Shown here: one piece after another, positions 1 to 7,948 of the stretch | Layout of the letters: each line of letters starts with the position of its first letter | How positions within the stretch are numbered: the stretch's first letter is position 1 | NCBI GenBank assembly: GCA_016190445.1 | Contig: JACPQL010000011.1 | Location: 1 to 64,000 of the forward strand | Source: Chloroflexota bacterium | Lineage (GTDB): Bacteria; Chloroflexota; Dehalococcoidia; Lucifugimonadales; JACPQL01 | Reading direction: 5' to 3' | DNA: 64,000 nucleotides | Program-made: the position numbers and the translations under genes | The notes under the pieces: generated by a model | Told to the model about the DNA's origin: nothing | The model's input: only the letters and a program-made list of their open reading frames with translations | The model's database searches: none

Positions 1-62
1 CAGATTGCCACGGCCCTTCGGAGCCTGTGGTGAGGACCTCGAACCATCGGGCCTCGCAATGA
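1..62. repeat. Partial copy of an intergenic inverted-repeat element
   Basis: The window opens inside non-coding sequence. It starts with CAGATTGCCACG and closes this stretch with CTCGCAATGA. The same two words bound the left part of the element near 40.27 kb, read on the opposite strand (CGTCGTTGCGAG through CGTGGCAATCTGG). The interior is a different hairpin sequence. It is probably another, truncated member of that dispersed family; identity was judged by eye only. Confidence 0.5.
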
Positions 63-116
63 GTTTGGCAACGAACTTCGGGGACACCACACTAGTCCCC
101 AGTCCAGTTGGAAAGT

Positions 117-206
117 TGTCATTCTGAACCCCGATTGCATCGGGGCGAAGGGTCTGGGGTGGGGCCCCACCCCAGACCCTTCGGCGCTACGCTCCTCAGG
201 GTGACA
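117..206. repeat. MITE-like inverted repeat with a 36-bp perfect palindrome
   Basis: Outer arms TGTCATTCTGA (117-127) and TCAGGGTGACA (196-206) are inverted with two mismatches. Inside are a short CCCCGAT/ATCGGGG hairpin (129-145) and a perfect 36-bp palindrome (147-182) centred on GGGGCCCC. The stretch 1-427 contains no convincing gene; this element and the partial repeat at the left edge are the only structure I see there. Confidence 0.75.
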
Positions 207-427
207 GAATCGGACGTTTTTTCTCGGACTGACCACTAGCACCAATGGAAGCCGGTGTGCTCCGCAGCCCTCCTCAACCCTGGCTGCGCCGCTCGTTCTT
301 TCACCCCGAGAATCCCGCCGAGGGAACAGCTTGCAGGAACGCGAATTGTCTGCCGAGGACGGATTGCCAGAACGGACGCCAGTCCTTACACTGTCGTTCG
401 GAAATCAAAGTGTGAGGACCTCTCATC

Positions 428-1120
428 GTGCCGAGTCAGCCCTGTGTCCTGGTGGTGGACGACGAAGCCTACGTGACCGAGATGCTGAAAGAGTGGCTGG
501 AGGAGGAGGGGTACCGGGCGTGCACAGCATCCAATGCCACTGAGGGGCTGAAGCTGTTCTATGACTGCCACCCCGATGCTGTGGTGGTGGACCTGCTCAT
601 GCCAGGCATGGACGGGTTCCAGCTTATCGGCCGGATCCGAGAGCTGTCCCAGGCACCCGTCCTTGTCCTCACCGCTCTCAGTGGTGACGACGATATTGTG
701 CGGGGACTGGACTTGGGCGCCGACGAGTACGTGGTCAAGCCGGTGTCCAGGAACTCCTTCCTGGCAAGGGTACGCTCTCTGTTGCGACGCGGCTCACAGG
801 AAGGAGAGGAGACCGGCAGCTACACCGACCCTGTGCTCAGTCTGGACACCAGCACCCATTCGGTATCCGTCAAGGGCCAAGAGGTGCACCTCTCTCCCCT
901 GGAGTTCCGGCTGCTCGCCTACCTGGTCCACCACCGGCACCGCGTGGTGACCCACGATGAGTTGCTCAATCGCGTCTGGGGGAGTGAGCTGGGCTCCCTG
1001 GAGAGCCTCAAATGGTACACATCGTCCCTGCGTCGGAAGCTGGAGGCCGGCTCCCCGGGCCTGGTCGTCAATGTACGGACTGTAGGCTACCGCTACCTTC
1101 CTCCTCAGGCACCGGAGTAG
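428..1120 (+). CDS. OmpR/PhoB-family response regulator
   Basis: A two-component response regulator of 230 residues, the usual length. The N-terminal receiver domain (about 1-118) shows the acidic pair D11/D12, phospho-acceptor D55 in VVVDLLMPGMDG, T82 and K104. The C-terminal winged helix (about 130-225) contains the LSPLEFRLLAYL and TVGYRYL signatures of DNA-binding OmpR-type domains. It probably binds direct repeats in promoters. The start is GTG, with GAGGA about ten bases upstream; no better start is in frame. Its 3' end overlaps the 3' end of the convergent kinase gene by 53 bp, an unusual arrangement if the two are partners. The target genes are not shown directly, but phased GTGTGA repeats nearby are candidates. 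Confidence 0.93.
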   Translation: MPSQPCVLVVDDEAYVTEMLKEWLEEEGYRACTASNATEGLKLFYDCHPDAVVVDLLMPGMDGFQLIGRIRELSQAPVLVLTALSGDDDIVRGLDLGADEYVVKPVSRNSFLARVRSLLRRGSQEGEETGSYTDPVLSLDTSTHSVSVKGQEVHLSPLEFRLLAYLVHHRHRVVTHDELLNRVWGSELGSLESLKWYTSSLRRKLEAGSPGLVVNVRTVGYRYLPPQAPE

Positions 1121-2459
1121 CTGGAAGCTGCACCTCCACGCGGGTCCCCTGCCCTGCCACGCTCTCCACATTGAGGCAGCCATGGTGCATCTCCACAATG
1201 TGCTTGGCGGAGAAGAGCCCCAGCCCAATACCGTTCCTCTTGGAGGTGTTGAAAGGCTCAAAGAGGCGAGCGTACTGCGCCTGGGGCATCCCGGGCCCGC
1301 TGTCCGTAATGCTCACCCGCAGATGCTCACCCTGGGCAACCGACAGCTCCACCCGGACCTTGCCGCCAGCAGGCACCGCCTCCACTGCGTTGCTCACCAG
1401 GTTGCTCAGGGCCTCGCGCAGCAGAATGGGATGACCCTCCGTATGCACGGCCTGCACGTCATAGGCCCGCTCAATAGTGACTGACTTGTTGACCCTGATG
1501 GTGGACATCCCGATGGCCTCTTCCAACAGGGGGACCAGGTTCAGCTTCACCCACCGTTGCCGCGCCACGCTCAGGAACGCCTCGGCGAGTTCGTTCATCC
1601 GCCAGGCCGCCCGGACGGCCTCGTCTATCTTGGGGGCCATCGGGTCTTCAGGTGACATCCGCCGTTGCAGGCTCTCCAGCCGCCCGATGACTATGAAGAG
1701 GGGGTTCTTCAACTGGTGGCTCAGGTCCAGGGTGAACGCGCCGACGGTGGCCAGCTTGGCGTTCTGCAACACCTGGCCCTCAAGGCTCTTCAGCTTGTCG
1801 TACGCTTCCTGAAGCAGCATGTTGGCCCTGGATAGCCGCGAGAAGGCAAAGTAGATGATGAACACTGGTACCAGCAGGGCCAGAATTGCCACCGGGTGCT
1901 CGTGATAGGCGACGGCAGCCAGATAGCCAAAGGCGAACAGGCTCAGTTCGGCTAGGCCGTTCTCCCTGGTCCCCCGCCACCATAGTCTCAACGGTGTGGC
2001 CCGTGTCTGGACGGCGGCCACCAGCGACACGAGAGAGCTGTTGACCAGGAACATGGAGAGAACTGGGACCGCCACCGCTGGTGTGGTCAGGTCATCCCCC
2101 GCCAGGGCATGAAAAGCCCAGGAGGCCAGGCCAACGGAGATAGCGACCTGCCCAGCGTTGAAGGGGTACTTGTACCACGGGAAACGTAATACAACCTGGT
2201 ACGCCACACCCCCCACCACCGCAGCCAGGGCCGCCACGCCAGGAGGTAGAAGAAGGACGATGGGAAAGAGTGCGGCCGTGGTGACTGTGGCCTTTATGCG
2301 CGGCCCCACCTGGAGCGGAAAGAGGCCAGCCGCCACCACCAGCACAGTAAAGAGGCTGGCGGTCTCGGCCACGGGCCAGCTCCACTCCACCAGCCTGAGC
2401 AGATAGACCAGCCAGCCCGCACCAGCCAGAAAAACGCCTACGATGACCGTGGCAAGCAT
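1068..2459 (-). CDS. Multi-pass membrane sensor histidine kinase
   Basis: The first ~205 residues are a series of hydrophobic segments (about six to eight helices) with no large extracellular domain, so the signal may be sensed within the membrane. A short coiled linker follows, then the H-box LDLSHQLKNP with the phospho-accepting histidine near residue 248. The catalytic domain has an N-box (LSNLVSNAVEAV), a G1 box (DSGPGMP) and a G2 box (GIGLGLF). The frame stays open to 2594, but those 45 residues look like intergenic sequence, and the ATG at 2459 directly precedes the first membrane helix. The OmpR-type regulator at the left edge, convergent and overlapping by 53 bp, is the obvious candidate partner. 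Which start is used is uncertain. Confidence 0.88.
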   Translation of the reverse strand: MLATVIVGVFLAGAGWLVYLLRLVEWSWPVAETASLFTVLVVAAGLFPLQVGPRIKATVTTAALFPIVLLLPPGVAALAAVVGGVAYQVVLRFPWYKYPFNAGQVAISVGLASWAFHALAGDDLTTPAVAVPVLSMFLVNSSLVSLVAAVQTRATPLRLWWRGTRENGLAELSLFAFGYLAAVAYHEHPVAILALLVPVFIIYFAFSRLSRANMLLQEAYDKLKSLEGQVLQNAKLATVGAFTLDLSHQLKNPLFIVIGRLESLQRRMSPEDPMAPKIDEAVRAAWRMNELAEAFLSVARQRWVKLNLVPLLEEAIGMSTIRVNKSVTIERAYDVQAVHTEGHPILLREALSNLVSNAVEAVPAGGKVRVELSVAQGEHLRVSITDSGPGMPQAQYARLFEPFNTSKRNGIGLGLFSAKHIVEMHHGCLNVESVAGQGTRVEVQLPATPVPEEEGSGSLQSVH

Positions 2460-2681
2460 GGCGTTTGCTCGTCTCTTCGGCAACAGGGACGATTCTGCCG
2501 GCTCAACCAGGCGAAAGGCCGGCTGCTTCAATGATGCGCCCCCTCCCCCCTCTCCGAGGCGAGACTCCCGGTGTGCAGCCTCCGGCCCCCACACCGCAGG
2601 GTCCCTTGGAATGTCAACGGCATATGACCCCCTGCTCTCTTTTACACCATACTACAAAGTCTGCAAAAGGGCCTGAAGATA

Positions 2682-2709
2682 GTGTAAAAATCGTGTGTTT
2701 TTCTGTGGG
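2682..2709 (+). promoter_or_regulatory. Phased direct repeats, possible OmpR-type operator
   Basis: GTGTAA (2682), GTGTGT (2693) and a weaker TGTGGG (2704) start exactly 11 bp apart. They lie upstream of the kinase gene, which runs leftward. This is a shorter, less perfect version of the arrays at 3.44 and 9.68 kb. The 11-bp period is the helical repeat typical of OmpR/PhoB-type tandem binding sites; that a regulator binds here is inference. Confidence 0.45.
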
Positions 2710-2742
2710 TCATTGATACGAAAATACGACCTCACCCTCCGG

Positions 2743-2768
2743 CTCCCTCTCCGTATACGGAGAGGGAG
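2743..2768. repeat. 26-bp perfect palindrome
   Basis: CTCCCTCTCCGTA is followed directly by its reverse complement, with no loop. It lies in the gap between the kinase and the secreted-protein gene, beside further pyrimidine-rich text. A similar CTCTCCC/GGGAGAG palindrome occurs at 3734-3761. It is probably a REP-like intergenic hairpin, and might act as a terminator between the two leftward genes. Confidence 0.7.
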
Positions 2769-2882
2769 TGGCCGAAGGCCGAGGGAGAGGTTCAACGGGC
2801 CGCATTTTCATCCCACCCTTGGCAAGATAAAGACACGAGGCCTGGGGATGTCTCCCCAGGCCTCTCCCAGAGTGTGTAACTC

Positions 2883-3320
2883 CTACCTTGCTGGCACGAC
2901 CCCGGAGACAACAATGCTCTGTCCCAGCCCTCCCTGGGCGCTGGCCAGGGCCACACCGTCAGCCACAAGAGTCACCGTAACGGTCTTGCCCGTTGCGCCG
3001 TTCAGCGCCGCGACCCTGTAGCTGGCCTGCACCTGCACCCCATCCGCCGTCCTGACCAGCTTATCAGTGGCCAGCAGGACCACCTTCTCTTTGTCGGTCA
3101 ACTGGCCCACCAGCGTCACATCGGCCCCTTTCGGATAGCTGAACTGAATGTTCGCCCTGTAGTTGTTAGCGCCATCAGGGTCGTCCACCGACCAGACCGT
3201 ATGAACGTCAGCGCCTTCTACATTCAACTGCGCGTTCCAGACCCAATCGCCCAGGGCAACACTGGTGGTCACCAGCAGGGTCGCCACCATGGCTACTCCC
3301 ACCATGCACAGCCTACGCAT
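2883..3320 (-). CDS. Secreted protein of unknown function
   Basis: About 145 residues. The start is ATG 3320, preceded by a strong AAGGAGGG site; the frame extends a further 45 bases upstream without such a site. The N-terminus MRRLCMVGVAMVATLLVTT is a typical Sec signal peptide, probably cut after VALG. The remainder is rich in Val, Thr, Asp and Ala, with alternating patterns (VTLVGQL, VQVQASYRV, VTVTLVADG) that suggest an all-beta, immunoglobulin-like fold. It has no cysteines in the mature part and no LPXTG or membrane anchor. I do not recognise a family. About 115 bp upstream lie four GTGTGA-type direct repeats with 11-bp spacing, so it is the best candidate target of one of the nearby OmpR-type regulators. 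Confidence 0.8.
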   Translation of the reverse strand: MRRLCMVGVAMVATLLVTTSVALGDWVWNAQLNVEGADVHTVWSVDDPDGANNYRANIQFSYPKGADVTLVGQLTDKEKVVLLATDKLVRTADGVQVQASYRVAALNGATGKTVTVTLVADGVALASAQGGLGQSIVVSGVVPAR

Positions 3321-3436
3321 CTTCCCTCCTTGCTCCCCAGGTGGTCTTGGTCTCTTTTCACTCACACTATGGTTACTACGGGAGACACAGCCCCCTGGGC
3401 CGCTCCCACAGGCACCTATCTAAATATCACAGGAAA

Positions 3437-3475
3437 GTGTGAATGTGGTGTGATAGTCGTGTGACAAAGGTGTAA
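3437..3475 (+). promoter_or_regulatory. Four direct GTGTGA repeats, exact 11-bp period
   Basis: GTGTGA at 3437, 3448 and 3459 and GTGTAA at 3470, separated by unrelated 5-bp spacers. This is the geometry of OmpR/PhoB-type response-regulator operators, where protomers bind head to tail on one face of the helix. It lies upstream of the leftward secreted-protein gene, and 430 bp upstream of the rightward ABC transporter gene. Repeats and spacing are seen directly; the binding protein is inferred. Confidence 0.65.
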
Positions 3476-3901
3476 ATCAGGCAGGTGTGGCGCCAGCAGC
3501 GCAAGACCAGCCTGTCATCCCTCCCATGCTAAAGAGAATTGCCGTACATTGTAAGACAAACACATTGCAATGGGTACCCCTTGAGGGTAAAGTCCAGGGT
3601 CTTCTAAAGTTGCTGACTCGACCCCCATCCCTTCGGCAAGTCCGACCCCGACGAGTCGGGGTCGCGACTCCGATGAAGTCGGAGCTCAGGGCAGGCCCTG
3701 ACCTTCCCCCGAAGACGGGGGAAGGAACGTGTGCTCTCCCCCTTCCGCGGAAGGGGGAGAGTCAGAGAGGGGGTAATAATTAAGAGACCCTGGGGCAAGG
3801 TCAAGGTGCCTTTTCTTGCTCTTGCCTAAGTGCTATGATACGGGCATGCGATAGTGGCGTTGGAGGTAGCAGACCTGGCCTGAGTATATTAAGGAGGGTC
3901 C
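3476..3901. other. Gene-free stretch with hairpins
   Basis: No convincing gene. It contains GACCCCGAC/GTCGGGGTC (about 3643-3663) and GACTCCGAT/AGTCGGAGC hairpins in tandem. A 28-bp perfect palindrome centred on CCGCGG lies at 3734-3761. A possible -10 box TATGAT (3834-3839) lacks a good -35 partner. AAGGAGGG at 3891-3898 is the ribosome-binding site of the transporter gene that follows. Confidence 0.6.
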
Positions 3902-5566
3902 ATGCGACGACTGCTCGGTAGCATGCTGCTGTTGGTTGCTCTCTCTTTCCTTAGTGGCGCCTGCGCCGCCGCCGGTCCCACCCCCACCCCGACCTCGGGC
4001 GTAGCCCTGGCGACCAATCAGGAGCTCCGCTCCAACCTGGCAGGGGAGCCAGACAACATTGACCCCAACCGCGCCTCTTTCTCCCACGAGATAACCGTTG
4101 TCAAGCAGGTCTTTGAGGGCCTCCTCAGCTTCGACGACCAGTTGGCGGTGGTCCCCGTTGTCGCCAACGAGGTCCCCACGGTGGCCAACGGTGGCATCTC
4201 CTCCGACGGCCTGACCTACACCTTCAAACTCCGCTCTGGCGTCAAGTGGAGCGACGGGAAGCCGGTCACTGCAAAGGACTTCGAGTACAGCGTCAAGCGG
4301 ATGCTGAAGCCGGAGACGGCGTCCGACTACGCCTCCTTCTACTACGACATCAAGGGCGCCCTGGAACTGAACAGTGCCCAGGCCACCACCGATGCCCTTC
4401 TGTCCGCCCTGGGGGTCCAGGCGGTGGACGAGTCCACACTGCGGGTGACCCTGGCCAGCCCACGCCCCGCCTTCCTCCAGATCATGGCGCTGTGGTCTGT
4501 CTACCCCGTGCGACAGGACATCATCGAGAAGTTCGCAGATAAGTGGACGGAGCCGCCCAACTACGTGGGCAACGGGCCTTACGTCCTCAAGGAGTGGGTG
4601 CACCAGGACCACATAACCTTGGAAGCCAACCCCAACTACTGGGGGACCAAGCCCAAGCTCCAGAAGATCGTGCTCAAGATGATGGCCGATGAGAACGCGG
4701 CGCTGGCGGCGTACAAGAACAACGAGATGGAGCTGGTGGCGGTCCCCGCCGGGGGCGAGAAGGCCATCTTTGACGACCCGGTCCTGAACAATCAGAGCCT
4801 CCGCTACCCCGACCTGGTGACCTTTGCCCTCCAGTTCAACGTGAAGAAGCCCCCCTTTGACAATAAGGCTGTGCGCCAGGCCCTGAGCAAGGCCATTGAC
4901 CGGGAGGCCTTCATCAACCAGGTCCGCAGGGGCGTGGGCAGGCCCACTACAAGCTGGATCCCACCGGGAATGCCTGGCTTTGACGCCAACCTGGGTAGTG
5001 GGAACAGGCTCAACGTGGCGGCGGCCAAGGACGGGCTGGCCAAGGCGGGCTATTCTGACCTGACCAAGCTGCCACCCATCACCTTCCAGTTCACCGACAC
5101 CACGGGCAACCGGACCATCGCCCAGTTCGTGCAGGCCCAGTTCAAGCAGAACCTGGGAATTGATATCAAGCTGGAGCCCATGGAGTCCAAGGCGTTCCAG
5201 CAACTGATAAAGGACAACAACATCAATAACATGGCCTTCCTGGGCTGGGGCGCCGACTACCCGGACCCGGACAACTGGCTGCCGGAGCTCTTTGGCACCG
5301 GCGCAGGCAACAACCACACCAACTACAGCAACCCGGAGTTCGACAAGCTGGCGGAACAGGCCAAGAAGGAGCTGGATAACACAAAGCGGCTCCAGCTCTG
5401 GGACCAGGCCCAGAAGCTGGTGGTGGACGACGCACCCGTCGTCTTCCTCTTCAACCGGGAGCGCTTCTGGCTGAAGAAGCCCAACACGGCCGGCCTGAAG
5501 ACCACGGGCATGGACGGTTTTGTCCCGGGCGACTGGTTCCTGGAACAGGGGTACATTACGAAGTAG
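3902..5566 (+). CDS. ABC transporter substrate-binding lipoprotein, family 5 (oligopeptide/dipeptide/nickel type)
   Basis: The extracytoplasmic solute receptor of an importer, 554 residues, normal for the SBP_bac_5 family. It has a signal peptide with a lipobox-like LSGAC (Cys21), so it is probably a membrane-anchored lipoprotein. A Pro/Thr-rich linker follows. The family signature lies around residues 100-125 (YTFKLRSGVKWSDGKPVTAKDF). FDNKAVRQALSKAIDRE and the C-terminal WGADYPDPDNW also fit the family. The start is set by AAGGAGGG five bases upstream. Two permease genes follow after a 150-bp gap containing a strong terminator-like hairpin, an arrangement that would let the receptor be made in excess. 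The substrate cannot be read from sequence. Confidence 0.95.
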   Translation: MRRLLGSMLLLVALSFLSGACAAAGPTPTPTSGVALATNQELRSNLAGEPDNIDPNRASFSHEITVVKQVFEGLLSFDDQLAVVPVVANEVPTVANGGISSDGLTYTFKLRSGVKWSDGKPVTAKDFEYSVKRMLKPETASDYASFYYDIKGALELNSAQATTDALLSALGVQAVDESTLRVTLASPRPAFLQIMALWSVYPVRQDIIEKFADKWTEPPNYVGNGPYVLKEWVHQDHITLEANPNYWGTKPKLQKIVLKMMADENAALAAYKNNEMELVAVPAGGEKAIFDDPVLNNQSLRYPDLVTFALQFNVKKPPFDNKAVRQALSKAIDREAFINQVRRGVGRPTTSWIPPGMPGFDANLGSGNRLNVAAAKDGLAKAGYSDLTKLPPITFQFTDTTGNRTIAQFVQAQFKQNLGIDIKLEPMESKAFQQLIKDNNINNMAFLGWGADYPDPDNWLPELFGTGAGNNHTNYSNPEFDKLAEQAKKELDNTKRLQLWDQAQKLVVDDAPVVFLFNRERFWLKKPNTAGLKTTGMDGFVPGDWFLEQGYITK

Positions 5567-5625
5567 CGCCGGGCTGCCGGGTAGCCTGCCTGGCGGGGTG
5601 CTGTTGAAACGGATTAGGGACTGCC

Positions 5626-5656
5626 GGGGGTCTGGGGGTGCCCCAGACCCCCTTTT
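5626..5656 (+). terminator. Hairpin terminator between receptor and permease genes
   Basis: GGGGGTCTGGGG, a 3-base loop, then CCCCAGACCCCC followed by TTTTCTCTC: a 12-bp perfect GC-rich stem with a short U-run. It probably acts as a partial terminator that lowers expression of the downstream permeases relative to the binding protein. Confidence 0.75.
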
Positions 5657-5715
5657 CTCTCTCCCCCTTCACCAGGTGGACATAGGGAGAAAGGGCTGGT
5701 GCGAGAGCAGTTACC

Positions 5716-6633
5716 ATGCTTCAGTACGCAGTGCGGCGGACTCTGTGGCTCATACCCGTCTTGTGGGGAGTGGCCACAATAACCTTCGTGCTCATGCACT
5801 CCGTGCCCGGCGGGCCCTGGGACCGGGAGAAAACTCTGCCTCTCACGGTACAACAGAACCTGAACCGGCGCTACGGGCTGGACAAGCCTGTCTGGCAGCA
5901 GTACTTCCGCTTTCTGGCTGGCGTCGCCCGGGGCGACCTGGGCGTATCCTATACCTACCAGGACCGAGAGGTGGTCAGCATCATCGCCGGTGGCCTTCCT
6001 GTGACGGCCACCGTCGGGCTCACCGCCTTCACCCTGGCCATCCTGGTGGGAGTCCCCCTGGGTCTGGCGGCAGCCCTCCGACAGAACTCCCTGTTGGACT
6101 ACGTGTCAGTGCTGTTTGCCACCAGCTTTGCCAGCATACCCGGCTTTGTGCTGGGCATCCTTCTCATCATCCTCTTCTCGGTGACGCTTCACCTGCTGCC
6201 CACCGGCGGCTGGGGCAGCGTGAAGCAGGTGATCATGCCCGCCGCAGCGCTGGGAGCGCTCCCAGCCGCATGGGCCGCCCGACTGACTCGCGCCAGCGTG
6301 CTGGAGGTGGTAGGCCAGGACTATGTTCGCACGGCCTATGCCAAGGGACTTCCGGACCGGGTCATCTATTACCGCCACATACTGCGCAACGCCCTGATCC
6401 CAGTGATAACTATCATGGGGATCGAGTTGGCTGCCCTGGTGACAGGCTCCTTCATCATTGAGAACCTCTTCTCCATCCCCGGCGTTGGGCGGCTTTTTGT
6501 ACAGGGGGTGTTCCAACGGGACTACGGGCTCATCATGGGGTCAGTGCTATTCTACGCCTTTGTTGTAGCGCTGTTGAACCTGGCGGTGGACCTGCTGTAC
6601 GGGGTGGTTGACCCCAGGGTCCGCTACCGGTAA
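5716..6633 (+). CDS. ABC transporter permease, DppB/OppB type
   Basis: An inner-membrane permease of 305 residues. It begins with the family's MLQYAVRRTLWLIPVLWGV first helix and has about six membrane helices. The coupling loop that contacts the ATPase is seen as DYVRTAYAKGLPDRVIYYRH (about residues 210-230). The end, LYGVVDPRVRYR, is typical of DppB. It forms the channel with the next permease. No ATPase (DppD/DppF) gene lies in the window, so the transporter must borrow ATPases encoded elsewhere. Confidence 0.95.
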   Translation: MLQYAVRRTLWLIPVLWGVATITFVLMHSVPGGPWDREKTLPLTVQQNLNRRYGLDKPVWQQYFRFLAGVARGDLGVSYTYQDREVVSIIAGGLPVTATVGLTAFTLAILVGVPLGLAAALRQNSLLDYVSVLFATSFASIPGFVLGILLIILFSVTLHLLPTGGWGSVKQVIMPAAALGALPAAWAARLTRASVLEVVGQDYVRTAYAKGLPDRVIYYRHILRNALIPVITIMGIELAALVTGSFIIENLFSIPGVGRLFVQGVFQRDYGLIMGSVLFYAFVVALLNLAVDLLYGVVDPRVRYR

Positions 6634-6643
6634 GGGGAGGCCT

Positions 6644-7582
6644 ATGTCCGCCGCAAGGGGCGGTGCGAGCCCTGGGCCCAGCGCTGCGGGGCAGCAGGTT
6701 GCGCTGCCCACCGCGCACCGGGGTCCCTGGAGCGAAGCGTGGCGGCGCCTGCTCTCCAACCGTCTGGCCGTGGCTGGCATGGCCACGGTGGCGTTCCTGG
6801 TGCTGGTGGCGGTGCTTGCCAACCTAGTAGGACGGAGTAACCCCACCTTCCAGGACTACTCCGCCATTCAAGAGCGGCCCAGCGCCCGCCACTGGCTGGG
6901 TACCGATGAGCTGGGCCGCGATGCCTTCAGCCGGTTGGTCCACGGCGCTCGGGTGTCCCTGGCAGTGGGGATGTTCACCCAGCTTATCGCCCTCTCCATA
7001 GGACTCCCGGTCGGCGCCATCGCTGGCTTCGCAGGGGGACGGACGGACAACGCGCTCATGCGCTTGGTGGACATAGTTTACGGTTTCCCCGACCTTCTCT
7101 TCATCATCCTGCTGCGCGCCGTCTTCGGGGGCAGCGTCTTCATGATCTTCCTGGCTATTGGGCTGGTGGTCTGGAGCAACATCGCCCGCCTGATCCGAGG
7201 CCAGATACTAACACTGAAGGAGCAGGAGTTCATCACCGCAGCCCGCGCCACTGGGGGCACGGGCACCCACATCGTGCTGCGCCATCTCATCCCCAACTCT
7301 CTCGGGCCGGTGACCGTGGCGGTGAGCTTTGGCATTCCCCGGGCCATCTTCACCGAGGCTGCCCTCAGCTACATCGGCATCGGCGTGAACCCACCCACGC
7401 CGACCTGGGGGAGCATGATCCGCGATGGCTACTCCCTCATCTTCTCCTCGCCCCACCTGGTGGCCATCCCGGCCGTGGCCATCGCCGTCACCATGCTGGC
7501 CTTCACCTTCCTGGGCGACGGCTTGCGGGACGCCCTGGACCCCCACACCCGGGGCGCGAGCCGCCTTGGAACCGGCAGGTAG
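6644..7582 (+). CDS. ABC transporter permease, DppC/OppC type
   Basis: The second permease of the importer, 312 residues from ATG 6644, which follows AAGGGGAGG closely. The frame opens 36 bases earlier, inside the previous gene, but lacks that ribosome-binding site. It has an N-terminal soluble segment, a first helix (LAVAGMATVAFLVLVAVLANL), the family motif HWLGTDELGRDAFSRL, and a coupling loop EQEFITAARATGGTG near residue 195. It ends with LGDGLRDALDPHTRG, as DppC proteins do. The gap to the upstream permease is 10 bp, so the two are co-transcribed. Confidence 0.95.
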   Translation: MSAARGGASPGPSAAGQQVALPTAHRGPWSEAWRRLLSNRLAVAGMATVAFLVLVAVLANLVGRSNPTFQDYSAIQERPSARHWLGTDELGRDAFSRLVHGARVSLAVGMFTQLIALSIGLPVGAIAGFAGGRTDNALMRLVDIVYGFPDLLFIILLRAVFGGSVFMIFLAIGLVVWSNIARLIRGQILTLKEQEFITAARATGGTGTHIVLRHLIPNSLGPVTVAVSFGIPRAIFTEAALSYIGIGVNPPTPTWGSMIRDGYSLIFSSPHLVAIPAVAIAVTMLAFTFLGDGLRDALDPHTRGASRLGTGR

Positions 7583-7948
7583 CTTCTAAAGGATACGCGG
7601 GGTGGTGTGGTGGTGGGTTTCGTTTCTCCACCCCCACACCAAGGCCTACCCTTTGCCCACCGACAGCCGCCTCGCCTTCTAGCCCGATTCCCTCTACTTC
7701 ATTATTTCCCTGCAAGAGCCACAGCACCCACGGCTGCGAGCTTGCCGTATCAGGATGGCAGGGTATCACAGGCCGTTGCAAAACTTCGTTTTGCAACGGA
7801 ATCCCCCGCTGCCCCTGGGCGGTCGCGGATACCCGCTGCAAGAGTCTTGGGGACTTCTGCAACAGTTTCCGGCAGAGCCGGTAAGTGTGGCTGCCCTCCT
7901 GCCGCCGCTGTGTTTGGGGCCAAAAGCAAAGGCAGCCCTGTTGGCCGC
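7583..7948. other. Gene-free stretch with a 12-bp perfect hairpin
   Basis: This 366-bp gap separates convergent genes. CCGTTGCAAAAC, TTC, then GTTTTGCAACGG (7773-7799) forms a perfect 12-bp stem with a 3-base loop. It has no U-run, so it is either a bidirectional terminator stem or an intergenic repeat. I see no gene, tRNA or riboswitch. Confidence 0.6.

Noticed and set aside
3833-5317. 494-codon open frame antisense to the ABC transporter receptor gene
   Set aside because: It mirrors the codon structure of a clear family member on the other strand, has no ribosome-binding site and gives a low-complexity Val/Gly/His-rich product.
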